A stretch of DNA of 64,000 nucleotides from the NCBI RefSeq assembly GCF_003363135.1, contig NZ_QRBB01000001.1, positions 992,001 to 1,056,000 on the forward strand, in the 5' to 3' direction. Made by a program: the position numbers and the translations under genes. The notes under the pieces were generated by a model. It had not been told where the DNA came from. It saw nothing but the letters and a program-made list of their open reading frames with translations, and made no database searches. Below, piece by piece: positions 1-7,781 of the stretch (positions within the stretch are counted from its first letter, which is position 1; each line of letters starts with the position of its first letter). This DNA comes from Alteriqipengyuania lutimaris (GTDB lineage: Bacteria; Pseudomonadota; Alphaproteobacteria; Sphingomonadales; Sphingomonadaceae).

Positions 1-663
1 GCGGACAGGTTGCGCAAATATAACGAGATGGTCGCGCAACGTATCGAAACTTTCCGCCCCGCGGTGGAATCCGTTCGAGCGTATCTCGACGATTTCGAGA
101 CTGGTTGGCTTAGGAAGATTTCGAGTGAGTTCGTGCAAAATCCATGGCGCGATGCAACCACCACGATACCACCGCCAAGAACGGTCGCCATGATGTCCGA
201 TGAGCAACGGGCAAATGCTTACACGGCATGGGCACACCAGCTGCAAGAGCGGTTGTCGCAGACCGAATCCAGCGCGCGAGCCTTCCTGAATGAAAAGCTT
301 GCCGCAGTTGAAAGAGGCTTGGGCGAAGCCACAAACCAGATCAGACAGATCGAGATCCAGCAGGTCGAAATCACAGACACGGACGTCGCCGGAATATCGG
401 CCGAGTTTGTCTTGGCAGCCGAGCGTATGCAGGGTTTCGCTGCTAATATAGGGAAGGTCGAACGACGGTGGTTCACAGGGTTCGATCGCGGCATCGTATG
501 GGGTCTCGGCAGCCTTGCTCTTATATTGGCAGTGGTTCGGCTTGTTGCGCCGGACGCGCTGGCAGCAGGCGTCGATTTCTTTTTTGCCAGCGAGCAATAC
601 GCTCCCGCGGGCCCGGCGTCCTTGCCGCCCCCCGCTACGACCGTCTCCTCGACCCCCCGCTGA
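1..663 (+). CDS. Unknown protein with C-terminal membrane helix, 5' end outside window
   Basis: The reading frame is open from base 1, so the gene probably begins upstream; the first usable in-window codon is a TTG at 10. The visible part (about 220 residues) is mostly polar and helical, with long Gln/Glu-rich stretches that could form coiled coil. One hydrophobic helix lies near the C-terminus (WGLGSLALILAVVRL), followed by a short Pro/Ala/Thr tail. I recognise no family. It converges on the primase gene with only 16 bases between stop codons. Its base composition is visibly less G+C-rich than its neighbours, which suits recently acquired cargo of the integrative element. Function unknown. 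Confidence 0.6.
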   Translation, partial: ADRLRKYNEMVAQRIETFRPAVESVRAYLDDFETGWLRKISSEFVQNPWRDATTTIPPPRTVAMMSDEQRANAYTAWAHQLQERLSQTESSARAFLNEKLAAVERGLGEATNQIRQIEIQQVEITDTDVAGISAEFVLAAERMQGFAANIGKVERRWFTGFDRGIVWGLGSLALILAVVRLVAPDALAAGVDFFFASEQYAPAGPASLPPPATTVSSTPR

Positions 664-679
664 CGCTTTAGTTCCCTCG

Positions 680-2593
680 CTAATCATCGCCCGGCACCCA
701 TTCATTGGGCACCCAGTCGTCCGCGGAACTCCGCGGCGGAGCATCGCCCGCCGCCATATCGACCGGGCCTGACCAGTCGCCATCGCGGATCGCTTGCGCG
801 CTGACCCCGTCGCGTAGATGGATGCCTATCCACCACACGCCATTACTGGTCTTCTGCTCGAACCCCTTGTCCAGCATCGCGGCCTTGAAGCCTTTGTTGG
901 TCCAGCTGCTCGCGCCCGCCTCGTCGGCCCACGCACAATAGGCGTCGAACAGAGCCTTCGCCTTCACACGGCAGCGCCCGGGCGGATCGTCCTCACCCAC
1001 TTCGCAGGTGGCGGACAGGAAGCGGCCCAGATCGTCGCTCTGGTCGCGATAGGCGGCGGTCGCCTTGCGGACCGCGTCCGGCTCGATCAGTCCGTGCGCG
1101 CGCCAGTCGACCAGGCCCTCCAGCAACCGGTTCAGGATCCCGCTCGCCTCGCCTTTCAACGTTTCGGGCAAGCTGCGATCCACCTCGGAAGCGTCGATCG
1201 TAACCCCCCAGGGGACCAGCTGCATGCGCCGCCAAATGCCATCGCTGGTGTCCTTCACCTGCGGCTTGTGGTTGCCCGAAATCGTCATCTTAAAGTCGGG
1301 CAGGAAGGTGAAGAAACCCTTGTTCAGATGGCGCGCGTCGACCGGGTCGCCTCCGGTCACCATCTTGATCAGGCCTTCGTTCAGCCGCGCGTTCTTTTCC
1401 GGCTCGGATACCCGCAGGAACCGTACACCGGGCAGGCGGGCGATGTCCGGCGTCGCCTGGTCGCCGCGGCGCTTGATGCCGGAGTCGAGGAAGCTTTCGA
1501 TCGGGATGCTGCCGGCATAATCGCCCGCCAGGTGCGCCACCGCCTCCACCCAGGTGCCCTTGCCGTTCCGGCCCGAGCCGTAGAAGAACGCCAGCTTCTG
1601 TTCGCCGATGTCGCCCGTCAGCGAAAGACCACCCCACTGGTGGATGAACCGCCGCATCGCGGCATCGGGTTGCACCCGCAGGATGAAGGCATCGTACACG
1701 GGCGACGTCGCTGCGGGGGAGAACTTTACCGGCGCCAGCTTCGTGATCAGGTCCGCACGGTCGTGCGCAAACCGTTTGATCCGCCAGCCATCGGTCTTCC
1801 ACTTGCTGACATCCCGCTCCCCCTGGGCGCGCCTTTGGGCAATCTCGTCTAGCGACCTCTGCACACGGTTCGGTACGATCCGCAGCGTGCCGTTCAGCAC
1901 GTTGATCGCCATGCGATCCTGGTCGAGCTGCTCGGGGCGGATCGCGATATCGGCGAAGCTCTTGGCCAGCTTCGCCACGCTGGCCAGCTTGCCGCTCGTC
2001 TCGCTCGCCTTGGCATGTGCGGCGATCGCGTCGCTCCAGAGCTTGCGCTTTCCGGGCGCGGTCGCCAGCGCGAAATCGCGCACGTCGCACTCGCGCACGA
2101 ATTGCGCGCGCGATCCGTCCTCGTCACCGCGCAGATAGGCATCGATTGCATCGTCCTGCTTCTCGCCCGCCCACTCGAGGAACGTCTCGAGCTGCGCGTC
2201 GGACAGCCCCTGCGGGCGATTGCACCCGAGCGCGGCGATGAGGTTTGCCTCGTTCCGGATCGCGCGGATCGCATGGAACACGCTCTGCATCACCTCGGCC
2301 GGCAGTGCGTCCTTTTCCTCCGACAGCAACTTCCACCGCCGCCCGTCCCACCGGAACCAGCCCATCACGTCGCAGAACCGGAAATCGTCGCCGTGCCGCA
2401 GGCGCCACCGCTCCGCATTGCCGAGGTCGGTCAACGGCAGGTGCGCGCACGCTAGATCGGCTTCGGGTTCGGGCAAGGCACGAATGCGGCCGGACTTCCT
2501 ACCGTCGGCGCTGCGTGAAGGCCCCTCGACCGCGGGCGTGCTAGCCCCAGCTCCAAACACAGTGGAGCCCCCAAATGGATTACGTGAAGTCAT
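680..2593 (-). CDS. D5/P4-type DNA primase-helicase
   Basis: A 637-residue replication protein of the phage/plasmid D5 type: a D5_N region at about 55-190 followed by a superfamily 3 helicase domain. The Walker A loop is GSGRNGKGT at 339-347, and motif C is SGNHKP at 439-444 followed by DGIWRRM. Such proteins prime and unwind DNA at the origin of phages, satellites and integrative elements and act as hexameric rings. The gene starts 68 bases from a divergent cargo gene (2662) and is convergent with the gene at 1-663. A C-terminal region rich in Trp/Asp may be the primase-linked tail. No frameshift is seen, so the element probably can replicate after excision. The family is recognised from motifs; the primer-making activity is inferred. 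Confidence 0.9.
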   Translation of the reverse strand: MTSRNPFGGSTVFGAGASTPAVEGPSRSADGRKSGRIRALPEPEADLACAHLPLTDLGNAERWRLRHGDDFRFCDVMGWFRWDGRRWKLLSEEKDALPAEVMQSVFHAIRAIRNEANLIAALGCNRPQGLSDAQLETFLEWAGEKQDDAIDAYLRGDEDGSRAQFVRECDVRDFALATAPGKRKLWSDAIAAHAKASETSGKLASVAKLAKSFADIAIRPEQLDQDRMAINVLNGTLRIVPNRVQRSLDEIAQRRAQGERDVSKWKTDGWRIKRFAHDRADLITKLAPVKFSPAATSPVYDAFILRVQPDAAMRRFIHQWGGLSLTGDIGEQKLAFFYGSGRNGKGTWVEAVAHLAGDYAGSIPIESFLDSGIKRRGDQATPDIARLPGVRFLRVSEPEKNARLNEGLIKMVTGGDPVDARHLNKGFFTFLPDFKMTISGNHKPQVKDTSDGIWRRMQLVPWGVTIDASEVDRSLPETLKGEASGILNRLLEGLVDWRAHGLIEPDAVRKATAAYRDQSDDLGRFLSATCEVGEDDPPGRCRVKAKALFDAYCAWADEAGASSWTNKGFKAAMLDKGFEQKTSNGVWWIGIHLRDGVSAQAIRDGDWSGPVDMAAGDAPPRSSADDWVPNEWVPGDD

Positions 2594-2661
2594 GCTGAGG
2601 GCTGGCCGAGGTCAGCAGGTTGCGGCAACAACGTGCTACGGCCGCACAAAAGGGGTAGGAA

Positions 2662-3402
2662 ATGCTGTTGCTCTTGCTGGATTTTCAAACTGTCGAGTTT
2701 CGCCTCGAAACCAACGAAGCGATTCCGGCAGAACTCTCTCTCGCGATAACCGCCGAGATCGTGCGATTGGCGAAATTGAAGTCTGCCTTTGGCCGCGACA
2801 CCCCCATCGAGATCGTCGAGATTGGTCGAGGCAGTTTGGTCATCAGGCTCAATATCGCTGCGGCGATTGCCACAATTGCGAGCTTCGCGCTCATGCTGGA
2901 GGATCGGGTGCGTTCCAACTCTGGCAGATTGCCCGAATTGGTGGCCGAGGCATGTGTCGATCACGGAGCGACAGAATGTCGTTTCAAAGGCGGTGACGTC
3001 GAATTTTCTATCACGCGGCATGAGATGCCGGCGGTCCAACAATATATGGACGTGCCAGGTGAGAGCTTCCAAGAGAAGCGTAGCAATTTGCTGAGGCCTG
3101 AAGAGAATCAAATACCAAAGAGGACAGTGGGCGTAGCGCCTGCTGAACTGCGCGTGGCGGGCGGGGAGGCGCATTTTTCGCGGCGACCCCGGCAAGCTTT
3201 CGTCGGAAGCTTCGTTCATCAGGGGGTCGAGCCGGTTTTCGTCAACGCGCGGGATGAACGAACGTTCGTTCCGAAGGGGAAGATCGACTGGGAAACGATA
3301 AACTTCGGTAATCAGTACGTGGTGATCGGCCGGTTGGTCGAGGGTGCCGAACCTGCTTTGAGGATTCTCGAAGTCGAAGAATATTTTGAGGGGACGGGCT
3401 GA
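2662..3402 (+). CDS. Unknown protein with one central hydrophobic helix (cargo candidate)
   Basis: A 246-residue protein preceded by a good ribosome-binding site (AGGGGTAGGA). It has an N-terminal alpha/beta-looking region, a hydrophobic helix at about 70-82 (LNIAAAIATIASFAL) and a soluble C-terminal half with beta-rich patterning. I do not recognise the family. Codon use and base composition are visibly less G+C-rich than in the surrounding operon genes, which is typical of cargo. It is divergent from the primase gene and convergent with the gene ending at 3429. A long antisense reading frame (2590-3432) covers it. I prefer the + strand because of the ribosome-binding site and the natural amino-acid composition. 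Confidence 0.65.
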   Translation: MLLLLLDFQTVEFRLETNEAIPAELSLAITAEIVRLAKLKSAFGRDTPIEIVEIGRGSLVIRLNIAAAIATIASFALMLEDRVRSNSGRLPELVAEACVDHGATECRFKGGDVEFSITRHEMPAVQQYMDVPGESFQEKRSNLLRPEENQIPKRTVGVAPAELRVAGGEAHFSRRPRQAFVGSFVHQGVEPVFVNARDERTFVPKGKIDWETINFGNQYVVIGRLVEGAEPALRILEVEEYFEGTG

Positions 3403-3428
3403 TTTCCAGTCTTTTCTGTTCGTCGCCA

Positions 3429-4091
3429 TCATGCCGCCCTCCGCTCGTTAGCCGGACGGATAGGACCAATCTCGCGCACGCCGGGTACACCACCAAATCG
3501 CAGCAGCCCGCGTAGTGCCGCGCCCGCTCCGCGATCGCAGCACAGCTGCACATCTTCACCGAGGCTGCGCAGGTGATGTGGCGCCACGCTCCAGTCGAGC
3601 ACGCAAATGCCCTCTCCGCCCGATCGCATCCAGTCGATCGGTGTTGCTTGTATTCGCAGCCTCTGCGCGTGGTCCCAATGAACAGCCGGATCGCACCGCT
3701 CGAATGCTTCGTGCCCCAGGCACCATGCCGCGCCGCGCCGCAGAGCCCAGCTATCCGGGTTTTCGGTCGATAGCGAGACGATATCGACCAGTACGCCTTG
3801 TTCGCGCACGCCCACCAGCAGGCGCGGTTCGGTACCTTCCGGCTCCCACAACATCGGCCCGCGCGCGGGTGATGTAATCGCAACCCTGGCCACGGCGAGA
3901 TCGCCGGCACCGTGCAGCACGCCGAAGATGCGGGGTGCCACGCCAAGTTCGAACAGGCGCTGCATTCCAGCTGCGCTCATCGGTTGCGACGTCGCCAGTC
4001 CCAGCAGCTCGTCACGCAGGTCGCATCCTCCGGCCAGCGCCGCGTCGAAATCCGCATCGTTCGCCAAGGCAAGATAATCCATTCCGATCAT
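3429..4091 (-). CDS. Unknown protein, last gene of the element's leftward operon
   Basis: A 220-residue soluble protein starting MIGMDYLALAND. The start is chosen because its ATG overlaps the stop of the micro-gene upstream (ATGA), as at most junctions of this operon. No family is recognised. The sequence holds ordinary alpha/beta patterning, a few Cys residues (for example CLGHEAFERCD and LCCDRG) and no membrane segment. Being the terminal gene of the run that also encodes the DnaA-like and ParB-like proteins, it may help element replication or control, but that is only an argument from position. A longer upstream extension in the same frame is Arg/Pro-rich noise and is not included. Confidence 0.7.
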   Translation of the reverse strand: MIGMDYLALANDADFDAALAGGCDLRDELLGLATSQPMSAAGMQRLFELGVAPRIFGVLHGAGDLAVARVAITSPARGPMLWEPEGTEPRLLVGVREQGVLVDIVSLSTENPDSWALRRGAAWCLGHEAFERCDPAVHWDHAQRLRIQATPIDWMRSGGEGICVLDWSVAPHHLRSLGEDVQLCCDRGAGAALRGLLRFGGVPGVREIGPIRPANERRAA

Positions 4092-4228
4092 GCCGGCACC
4101 TGCGGGCGGCGATCCGTCGACCGCTCTCGCCCGTGCGTTTGCGCATGGTGATCGATCCAGTACCGCTCCCACGCCAGCAGCGTGTCCGCCACCGCGCCGC
4201 TCCCGCAAAGGAGGTCCGCAGGTCTCAT
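4088..4228 (-). CDS. 46-residue micro-protein coupled to both neighbours
   Basis: A short frame starting MRPADLLCGSG and ending PQVPA. Its ATG overlaps the stop of the DnaA-like gene (ATGA at 4225-4228), and its own stop overlaps the ATG of the next gene (4088-4091). The middle part (LLAWERYWIDHHAQTHG) looks like a genuine amphipathic helix, and the tail is Arg-rich. The double four-base overlap, with no spare sequence, is the main argument that it is translated. No function can be assigned. A strong purine-rich tract is not available for an independent start, so expression likely depends on translational coupling. Confidence 0.6.
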   Translation of the reverse strand: MRPADLLCGSGAVADTLLAWERYWIDHHAQTHGRERSTDRRPQVPA

Positions 4229-4764
4229 GCTTTGTCCGCCTCGCTCTGCGCAACGCGCGCCAACAGGGCGTCGGCCTCGGCATCCACATCCGCCTGGATC
4301 GCGGCGAGTACGCGGGCCTCGTCATCCGAGACCTCATTTTGCGAAACGCTCTGGGTAGCGGTCTTCGCGCCTCCGAAGGCTCGCAGAGCGATTTCGTCGA
4401 GACGTTCGGGCGAGAATGCAGCGGACTGCCCCCGCGCGGCATATGGCCGCGCCGCCTCCAGGATCGCGTCGGTCTGGCGGCGGAAGGTCTCGCACGCATC
4501 GCGGCGCTTCTCGACCTTCTGGATCGCATAGATAATCGTCGAATGGTCCCGGCCCGCCATTACGCGGCCGATCATCGGATAGCTGAGGTCTGGAAACAGG
4601 TTGCGCAGAACCCAGCAGCAGATGAAGCGTGGCACGCCGAGGTTCCACGTCCGGCTTCTGCCGAGCAGCATCGCGGGCTCCAGATGGTGTATCTCCGCAA
4701 CATAGGCGATCACCGCGCGATGCTTTGCGCCGGGCGTCCAGTTATCGAGCCAGCTCTTACTCAT
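4225..4764 (-). CDS. Stand-alone DnaA domain IV-like DNA-binding protein
   Basis: A 179-residue protein whose residues 12-85 match the C-terminal DNA-binding domain of the initiator DnaA: a basic helix ending GRSR, then VPRF as the start of the recognition unit, and the signature GRDHSTI at 71-77. It lacks the AAA+ ATPase and the N-terminal domains of DnaA. Residues after 90 are Ala/Glu/Asp-rich and probably helical. Proteins of this kind occur on phages and integrative elements, where they may bind DnaA boxes. A role at the element's own origin, or interference with host DnaA, is inference. The start MSKSWLDNW is chosen because it overlaps the stop of the methyltransferase gene (ATGA at 4761-4764). 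Confidence 0.8.
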   Translation of the reverse strand: MSKSWLDNWTPGAKHRAVIAYVAEIHHLEPAMLLGRSRTWNLGVPRFICCWVLRNLFPDLSYPMIGRVMAGRDHSTIIYAIQKVEKRRDACETFRRQTDAILEAARPYAARGQSAAFSPERLDEIALRAFGGAKTATQSVSQNEVSDDEARVLAAIQADVDAEADALLARVAQSEADKA

Positions 4765-5390
4765 GCCGCAGAGTCGTAGTCCGCCGCGCGCTCTAGGCGC
4801 TTGCGGCAAGGGGCTATCCAGTCGAATGTGGTGTCACAGTCATCTCGATCGTCGAGCCAGACTAACCAGGCATAGGCCGTGGCCGTGGATCCATCGGGCG
4901 AAAGCTTGCCCTTGTGCATCACCACCCGTTCCGAGAACTGGAGTACATGCGATGGCGGATTTGCCGAGAACAGCCTCTCGTGCCGCCCGACACCCTCGAG
5001 GAACGCAGTTCGCACGATCATCGCGAACCCGAACTCACTGGTCAGAGCAGCCTGCGCAACGAATTGCTCTGCCAGCTTGAACGGCGGGTTTGTAATCGTG
5101 AAATGGACCGGCTCGGGCTGCCCGAAAAGATAATCCCGCACCGGGAAGCCGACGCCGTAGTCGTGCACGTCCGATGCTTCGACTCGATGGAAAAACTCCC
5201 GGAGCGCCGCGACCATGTGCCCCCGATTCGCGGCAGGTTCGCGCACCGTGAACGCGGAAAGGTCCTCGCCGCGTTCGCTAAGCCACTCGCACAGTGCGCG
5301 GGTCGCCCACGGCGGCGTCGGAAAGTCGTCTAGCGAATCGTGCGGCTCGCTACGCTGTTGCATTACTGCGGAGGACCGGTTCTGGCTCAT
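4761..5390 (-). CDS. Adenine-specific DNA methyltransferase (N6), orphan
   Basis: A 209-residue protein with the amino-methyltransferase catalytic motif NPPF at 101-104 and a degenerate AdoMet-binding motif I around 50-59 (REPAANRGHM, where family members often show DPxxGxG). This fits a small adenine or cytosine N-methylase of the phage Dam-like type. No restriction endonuclease gene is adjacent, so it is probably a solitary enzyme that protects element DNA or marks its origin or promoters. The start MSQNRSS shares one base with the stop of the ParB-like gene (TGATG). The sequence reads through without interruption. Target site cannot be read from the sequence. Confidence 0.8.
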   Translation of the reverse strand: MSQNRSSAVMQQRSEPHDSLDDFPTPPWATRALCEWLSERGEDLSAFTVREPAANRGHMVAALREFFHRVEASDVHDYGVGFPVRDYLFGQPEPVHFTITNPPFKLAEQFVAQAALTSEFGFAMIVRTAFLEGVGRHERLFSANPPSHVLQFSERVVMHKGKLSPDGSTATAYAWLVWLDDRDDCDTTFDWIAPCRKRLERAADYDSAA

Positions 5391-6382
5391 CAGGCAGCCT
5401 TCCGCAGGCTGCAGAACCGGCTCTTGCAGCCCTCCGCCTGGTCGCGTCGCACGCGCATGTCGCACTGGTCGCACCACGCCATGCCATCGGCATCGGAGGG
5501 GAACACGATTCCTCCGCGCGGATCCTTCGGCGCCTGACCCACCGTCGCATGCGCGCGCGAGGGCCAGCGAATTTCACGGATGACCTGCCTCGCCGCTCCG
5601 GCCCGGCCAAGGTCGGGCCGTGCGGCGCTGCGTTCCAGCACTCGCTTGCGGAGGCCCTGCTGCCCGATCGATCCGAGATCGGCGGTGAACTTCGCGAAGT
5701 CGCCTTCCGGAAACGCCCGGCCGTCATCCATCTGCTCGGCGCAAACCGAAACGATGCCGGGCCACACCGTGCCGGCATATTGCAGCACCGTCCCCGCGAA
5801 CGCCGTCGCCAGCACCTGCAGGGCCTCGCTCGTGACCCGCGAACCTTCGCGGCGCCAGCTGCGCTGGATGCCGCCGATGATCGAAAGCTGGCCGGGCTTC
5901 CATGCGGTGTAATTGCTGTGCGCGGCCAGCGCGAGGTCAGCATCTGTCATCGCACGCATGATCGCGCAGGCTTCGTCGTCCTCGCTCGCCAGCGCGGCCT
6001 TGAACAGGTCGAGCGGGCCCAACGGTCGCCGCTGCTGGTTCAGGTGAACGAAACTGGCCGCCTCATCTTCCGCGCCCGAGGAATCCACCACGACGCACGG
6101 CAGTTGCAAGATATCGCCGCGCATCCGCGCCGCCGCGAGGCGATGCTGGCCATCGATCACGTACAAGCCCTGATCCGGACGCCGCGCGACGACGAGGGGC
6201 TGGCACAGGTCCCAGTTCCAGTGTTGCGCGATCCGGCGGATCAGCGCTTTGGATTCCCCGCTCTCGATGCTGCGCTGGTAGCTACCATCGATCGACAGCT
6301 CGGATGGCTGCAGGAACTGCAGCACCGGCATCCGGCCGAGCGGCGGATTGACTTTGAGACGTGACGTCGCAGCACGTGGCAT
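5390..6382 (-). CDS. ParB/sulfiredoxin-fold nuclease-like protein with C-terminal zinc-ribbon pattern
   Basis: A 330-residue protein with a ParB-like N-terminal fold at about 20-105, including the conserved IDGQHRL box at 76-82. The middle is helical. The C-terminus carries a CxxC...C....C pattern (WCDQC at 303-307, then GC and FC near 319-324) that could bind zinc. ParB-fold proteins of phages and elements are DNA-binding CTPases or nucleases; no ParA partner is encoded nearby, so ordinary partitioning is unlikely. It shares one base with its upstream and downstream neighbours (TGATG), indicating an operon. It might recognise DNA together with the methyltransferase and DnaA-like protein. Confidence 0.8.
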   Translation of the reverse strand: MPRAATSRLKVNPPLGRMPVLQFLQPSELSIDGSYQRSIESGESKALIRRIAQHWNWDLCQPLVVARRPDQGLYVIDGQHRLAAARMRGDILQLPCVVVDSSGAEDEAASFVHLNQQRRPLGPLDLFKAALASEDDEACAIMRAMTDADLALAAHSNYTAWKPGQLSIIGGIQRSWRREGSRVTSEALQVLATAFAGTVLQYAGTVWPGIVSVCAEQMDDGRAFPEGDFAKFTADLGSIGQQGLRKRVLERSAARPDLGRAGAARQVIREIRWPSRAHATVGQAPKDPRGGIVFPSDADGMAWCDQCDMRVRRDQAEGCKSRFCSLRKAA

Positions 6383-6756
6383 CAGACCCCTCCCGTTTGA
6401 GTAAGCGCGCCGAGCGGTGCAAAGGGCTTGGCCCCGTCGACCTCGGCCATGTTGCGATGCTTGCGGAACGGGTAGGGCTCGCTGATCGCGGTGCCCGCAG
6501 GCGGCACCAGCGCCTCTCCCTCGTGAAGACCGCCGGTCAGATCGTCGATCAGGATCGACAACGCCCGCGCCGTGTGATGCGCGTAATCGTGCTCGTCATG
6601 CCCGCGCGATGCGATCCGCAGCGCGTTCTCCCGCTTGCGCGTCATGTAGGCCAGCACGTCGCAGCGCTCCGCACGCTGCCCGGCTCGCTCGCCCACGCTC
6701 TCTCCCGCCTCGAAATCAACGAGGTCGGCGGGGACATGGCAAACCAGACCGTTCAC
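6382..6756 (-). CDS. Unknown 124-residue protein
   Basis: This frame begins at a GTG that overlaps the stop of the gene upstream (GTGA at 6753-6756) and stops one base into the ParB-like start. The protein begins VNGLVCHVPADLVDF, has a charged helical centre (MTRKRENALRIASRGHDEHD) and a Pro-rich end. No family is recognised. A much longer frame upstream in the same phase has an Arg/Ala-rich shadow composition and is excluded. Its place inside a run of tightly coupled element genes suggests a small accessory or regulatory protein. Confidence 0.6.
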   Translation of the reverse strand: MNGLVCHVPADLVDFEAGESVGERAGQRAERCDVLAYMTRKRENALRIASRGHDEHDYAHHTARALSILIDDLTGGLHEGEALVPPAGTAISEPYPFRKHRNMAEVDGAKPFAPLGALTQTGGV

Positions 6757-7307
6757 GACCTTGCCCCCCGCGTCCGCCCATTCGGAATCACGATCGCCGG
6801 GCGCTTCGCATCGCTCCGGTCGATCCGCACACGCCCTTCGCTTTCGAGCGTCTCGAGCAGGTACTGCGCCCGCCGCCGACCGCGGCTTCCGCGCGGCAGC
6901 TCCAGCACGCGCGCAATATCGGCGAAGCTCGGGCAAGGGCGCTTCTGCGCGGCGAGGCTGCGCAGGTGACGCGACAGGCGCGACAGCTCGCCCCGCGCAT
7001 CCTTGCCCCGCGCACCGCGCGGCTTGGGCGCCGTGCGCGGCCCGGCGCTCGCCTTGCGCGCGCAGTAATCGAAGCAATGCGCCCGCGTGGAGCGCCGCTG
7101 GAACAGTGCGGCTTTGCCGCTACGCTCCCACTGCCGGGCGAGGCGGGCAACCGCATGATCGCCGAGCACGGGGCCGGTGGCATAGACGATCTCGTGCCCC
7201 TGCGCGGCAGCCTCGAGCCACTTCGCCATCGCCTCCGGATCGGCATAGGTCGTCAGCGGGCCGATTTCGTAGCGCGCGGTATCGGATGGGGTGACGGCGG
7301 CACGCAT
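6753..7307 (-). CDS. Unknown protein with winged-helix-like C-terminus
   Basis: A 184-residue protein. The C-terminal half (about 120-175) has helix-helix-wing patterning (PSFADIARVLELPRGSRGRR, then LLETLESEGRVRI) consistent with a winged helix that binds DNA. The middle is basic (APKPRGARGKDARG), like a nucleic-acid-binding linker. It lies between the CII-like gene, 3 bases upstream, and the GTG-started gene it overlaps by 4 bases. A regulatory or replication-accessory role is likely from fold pattern and context, but unproven. Confidence 0.6.
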   Translation of the reverse strand: MRAAVTPSDTARYEIGPLTTYADPEAMAKWLEAAAQGHEIVYATGPVLGDHAVARLARQWERSGKAALFQRRSTRAHCFDYCARKASAGPRTAPKPRGARGKDARGELSRLSRHLRSLAAQKRPCPSFADIARVLELPRGSRGRRRAQYLLETLESEGRVRIDRSDAKRPAIVIPNGRTRGARS

Positions 7308-7310
7308 GGT

Positions 7311-7781
7311 TCATTCGCGCCCCTTGTCTTGCGGAGGCAGCACCAGCGCCTTCATCCGCGCCAGCGCGGCCTGCGCGTCATCGATCTCGCGCGCGACATC
7401 GTTCCGCTCCATCCGTTCGAACGTGCCGTCGCTCAGCGCGTCGCGCAGGCGCGCGGCGATATCGCCGACCTCGCAGGTCACCGCGATCATCGCGCCGGTC
7501 ACCGCGTCCGCGCCCATGTCGGGATCGGGCAGGCGGATCGCGACATGCCCAAGCTCGGCGGCAAGCGCAGTCAGGATCGGCGGCACGCGGCCCTCGGCGA
7601 TGGCGATCTCGTCCAGCGCCAGCGCATCGTGCACCATCGGCAGGTCGGCATGGTTGAGATTGTTCCACCGCCCCACCTGGGCCTGCCCGACGCGATCGAC
7701 CGTCGCCCGCGCACCGTCGATCCCGCCGCAAAGCGCGATGGCGGCGCGGGTCGCGCGCTTGAGGCGCCCGAACGCGCTCAT
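7311..7781 (-). CDS. Predicted CII/YdaS-like phage regulatory protein
   Basis: A 156-residue protein. Its N-terminal part (RATRAAIALCGGIDGARATV, then VGRWNN and LPMVHDALALDEIA) resembles the compact helix-turn-helix of phage CII/YdaS regulators, which bind DNA near the lysogeny promoters. The rest is helical and contains no membrane segment. The start codon overlaps the stop of the Cro-like gene (ATGA at 7778-7781). Position, second gene of the leftward operon opposite the S24 repressor, is the usual place for such a regulator. Family assignment is by pattern only. Confidence 0.55.
   Translation of the reverse strand: MSAFGRLKRATRAAIALCGGIDGARATVDRVGQAQVGRWNNLNHADLPMVHDALALDEIAIAEGRVPPILTALAAELGHVAIRLPDPDMGADAVTGAMIAVTCEVGDIAARLRDALSDGTFERMERNDVAREIDDAQAALARMKALVLPPQDKGRE

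Noticed and set aside
2590-3432. Long minus-strand frame of 280 codons opposite the gene at 2662-3402
   Set aside because: The + strand frame has a good ribosome-binding site and natural protein composition; the antisense frame lacks both and would overlap the primase start.
4761-5390. Restriction-modification system
   Set aside because: A methylase is present but no endonuclease or specificity gene lies next to it; treated as an orphan methylase.
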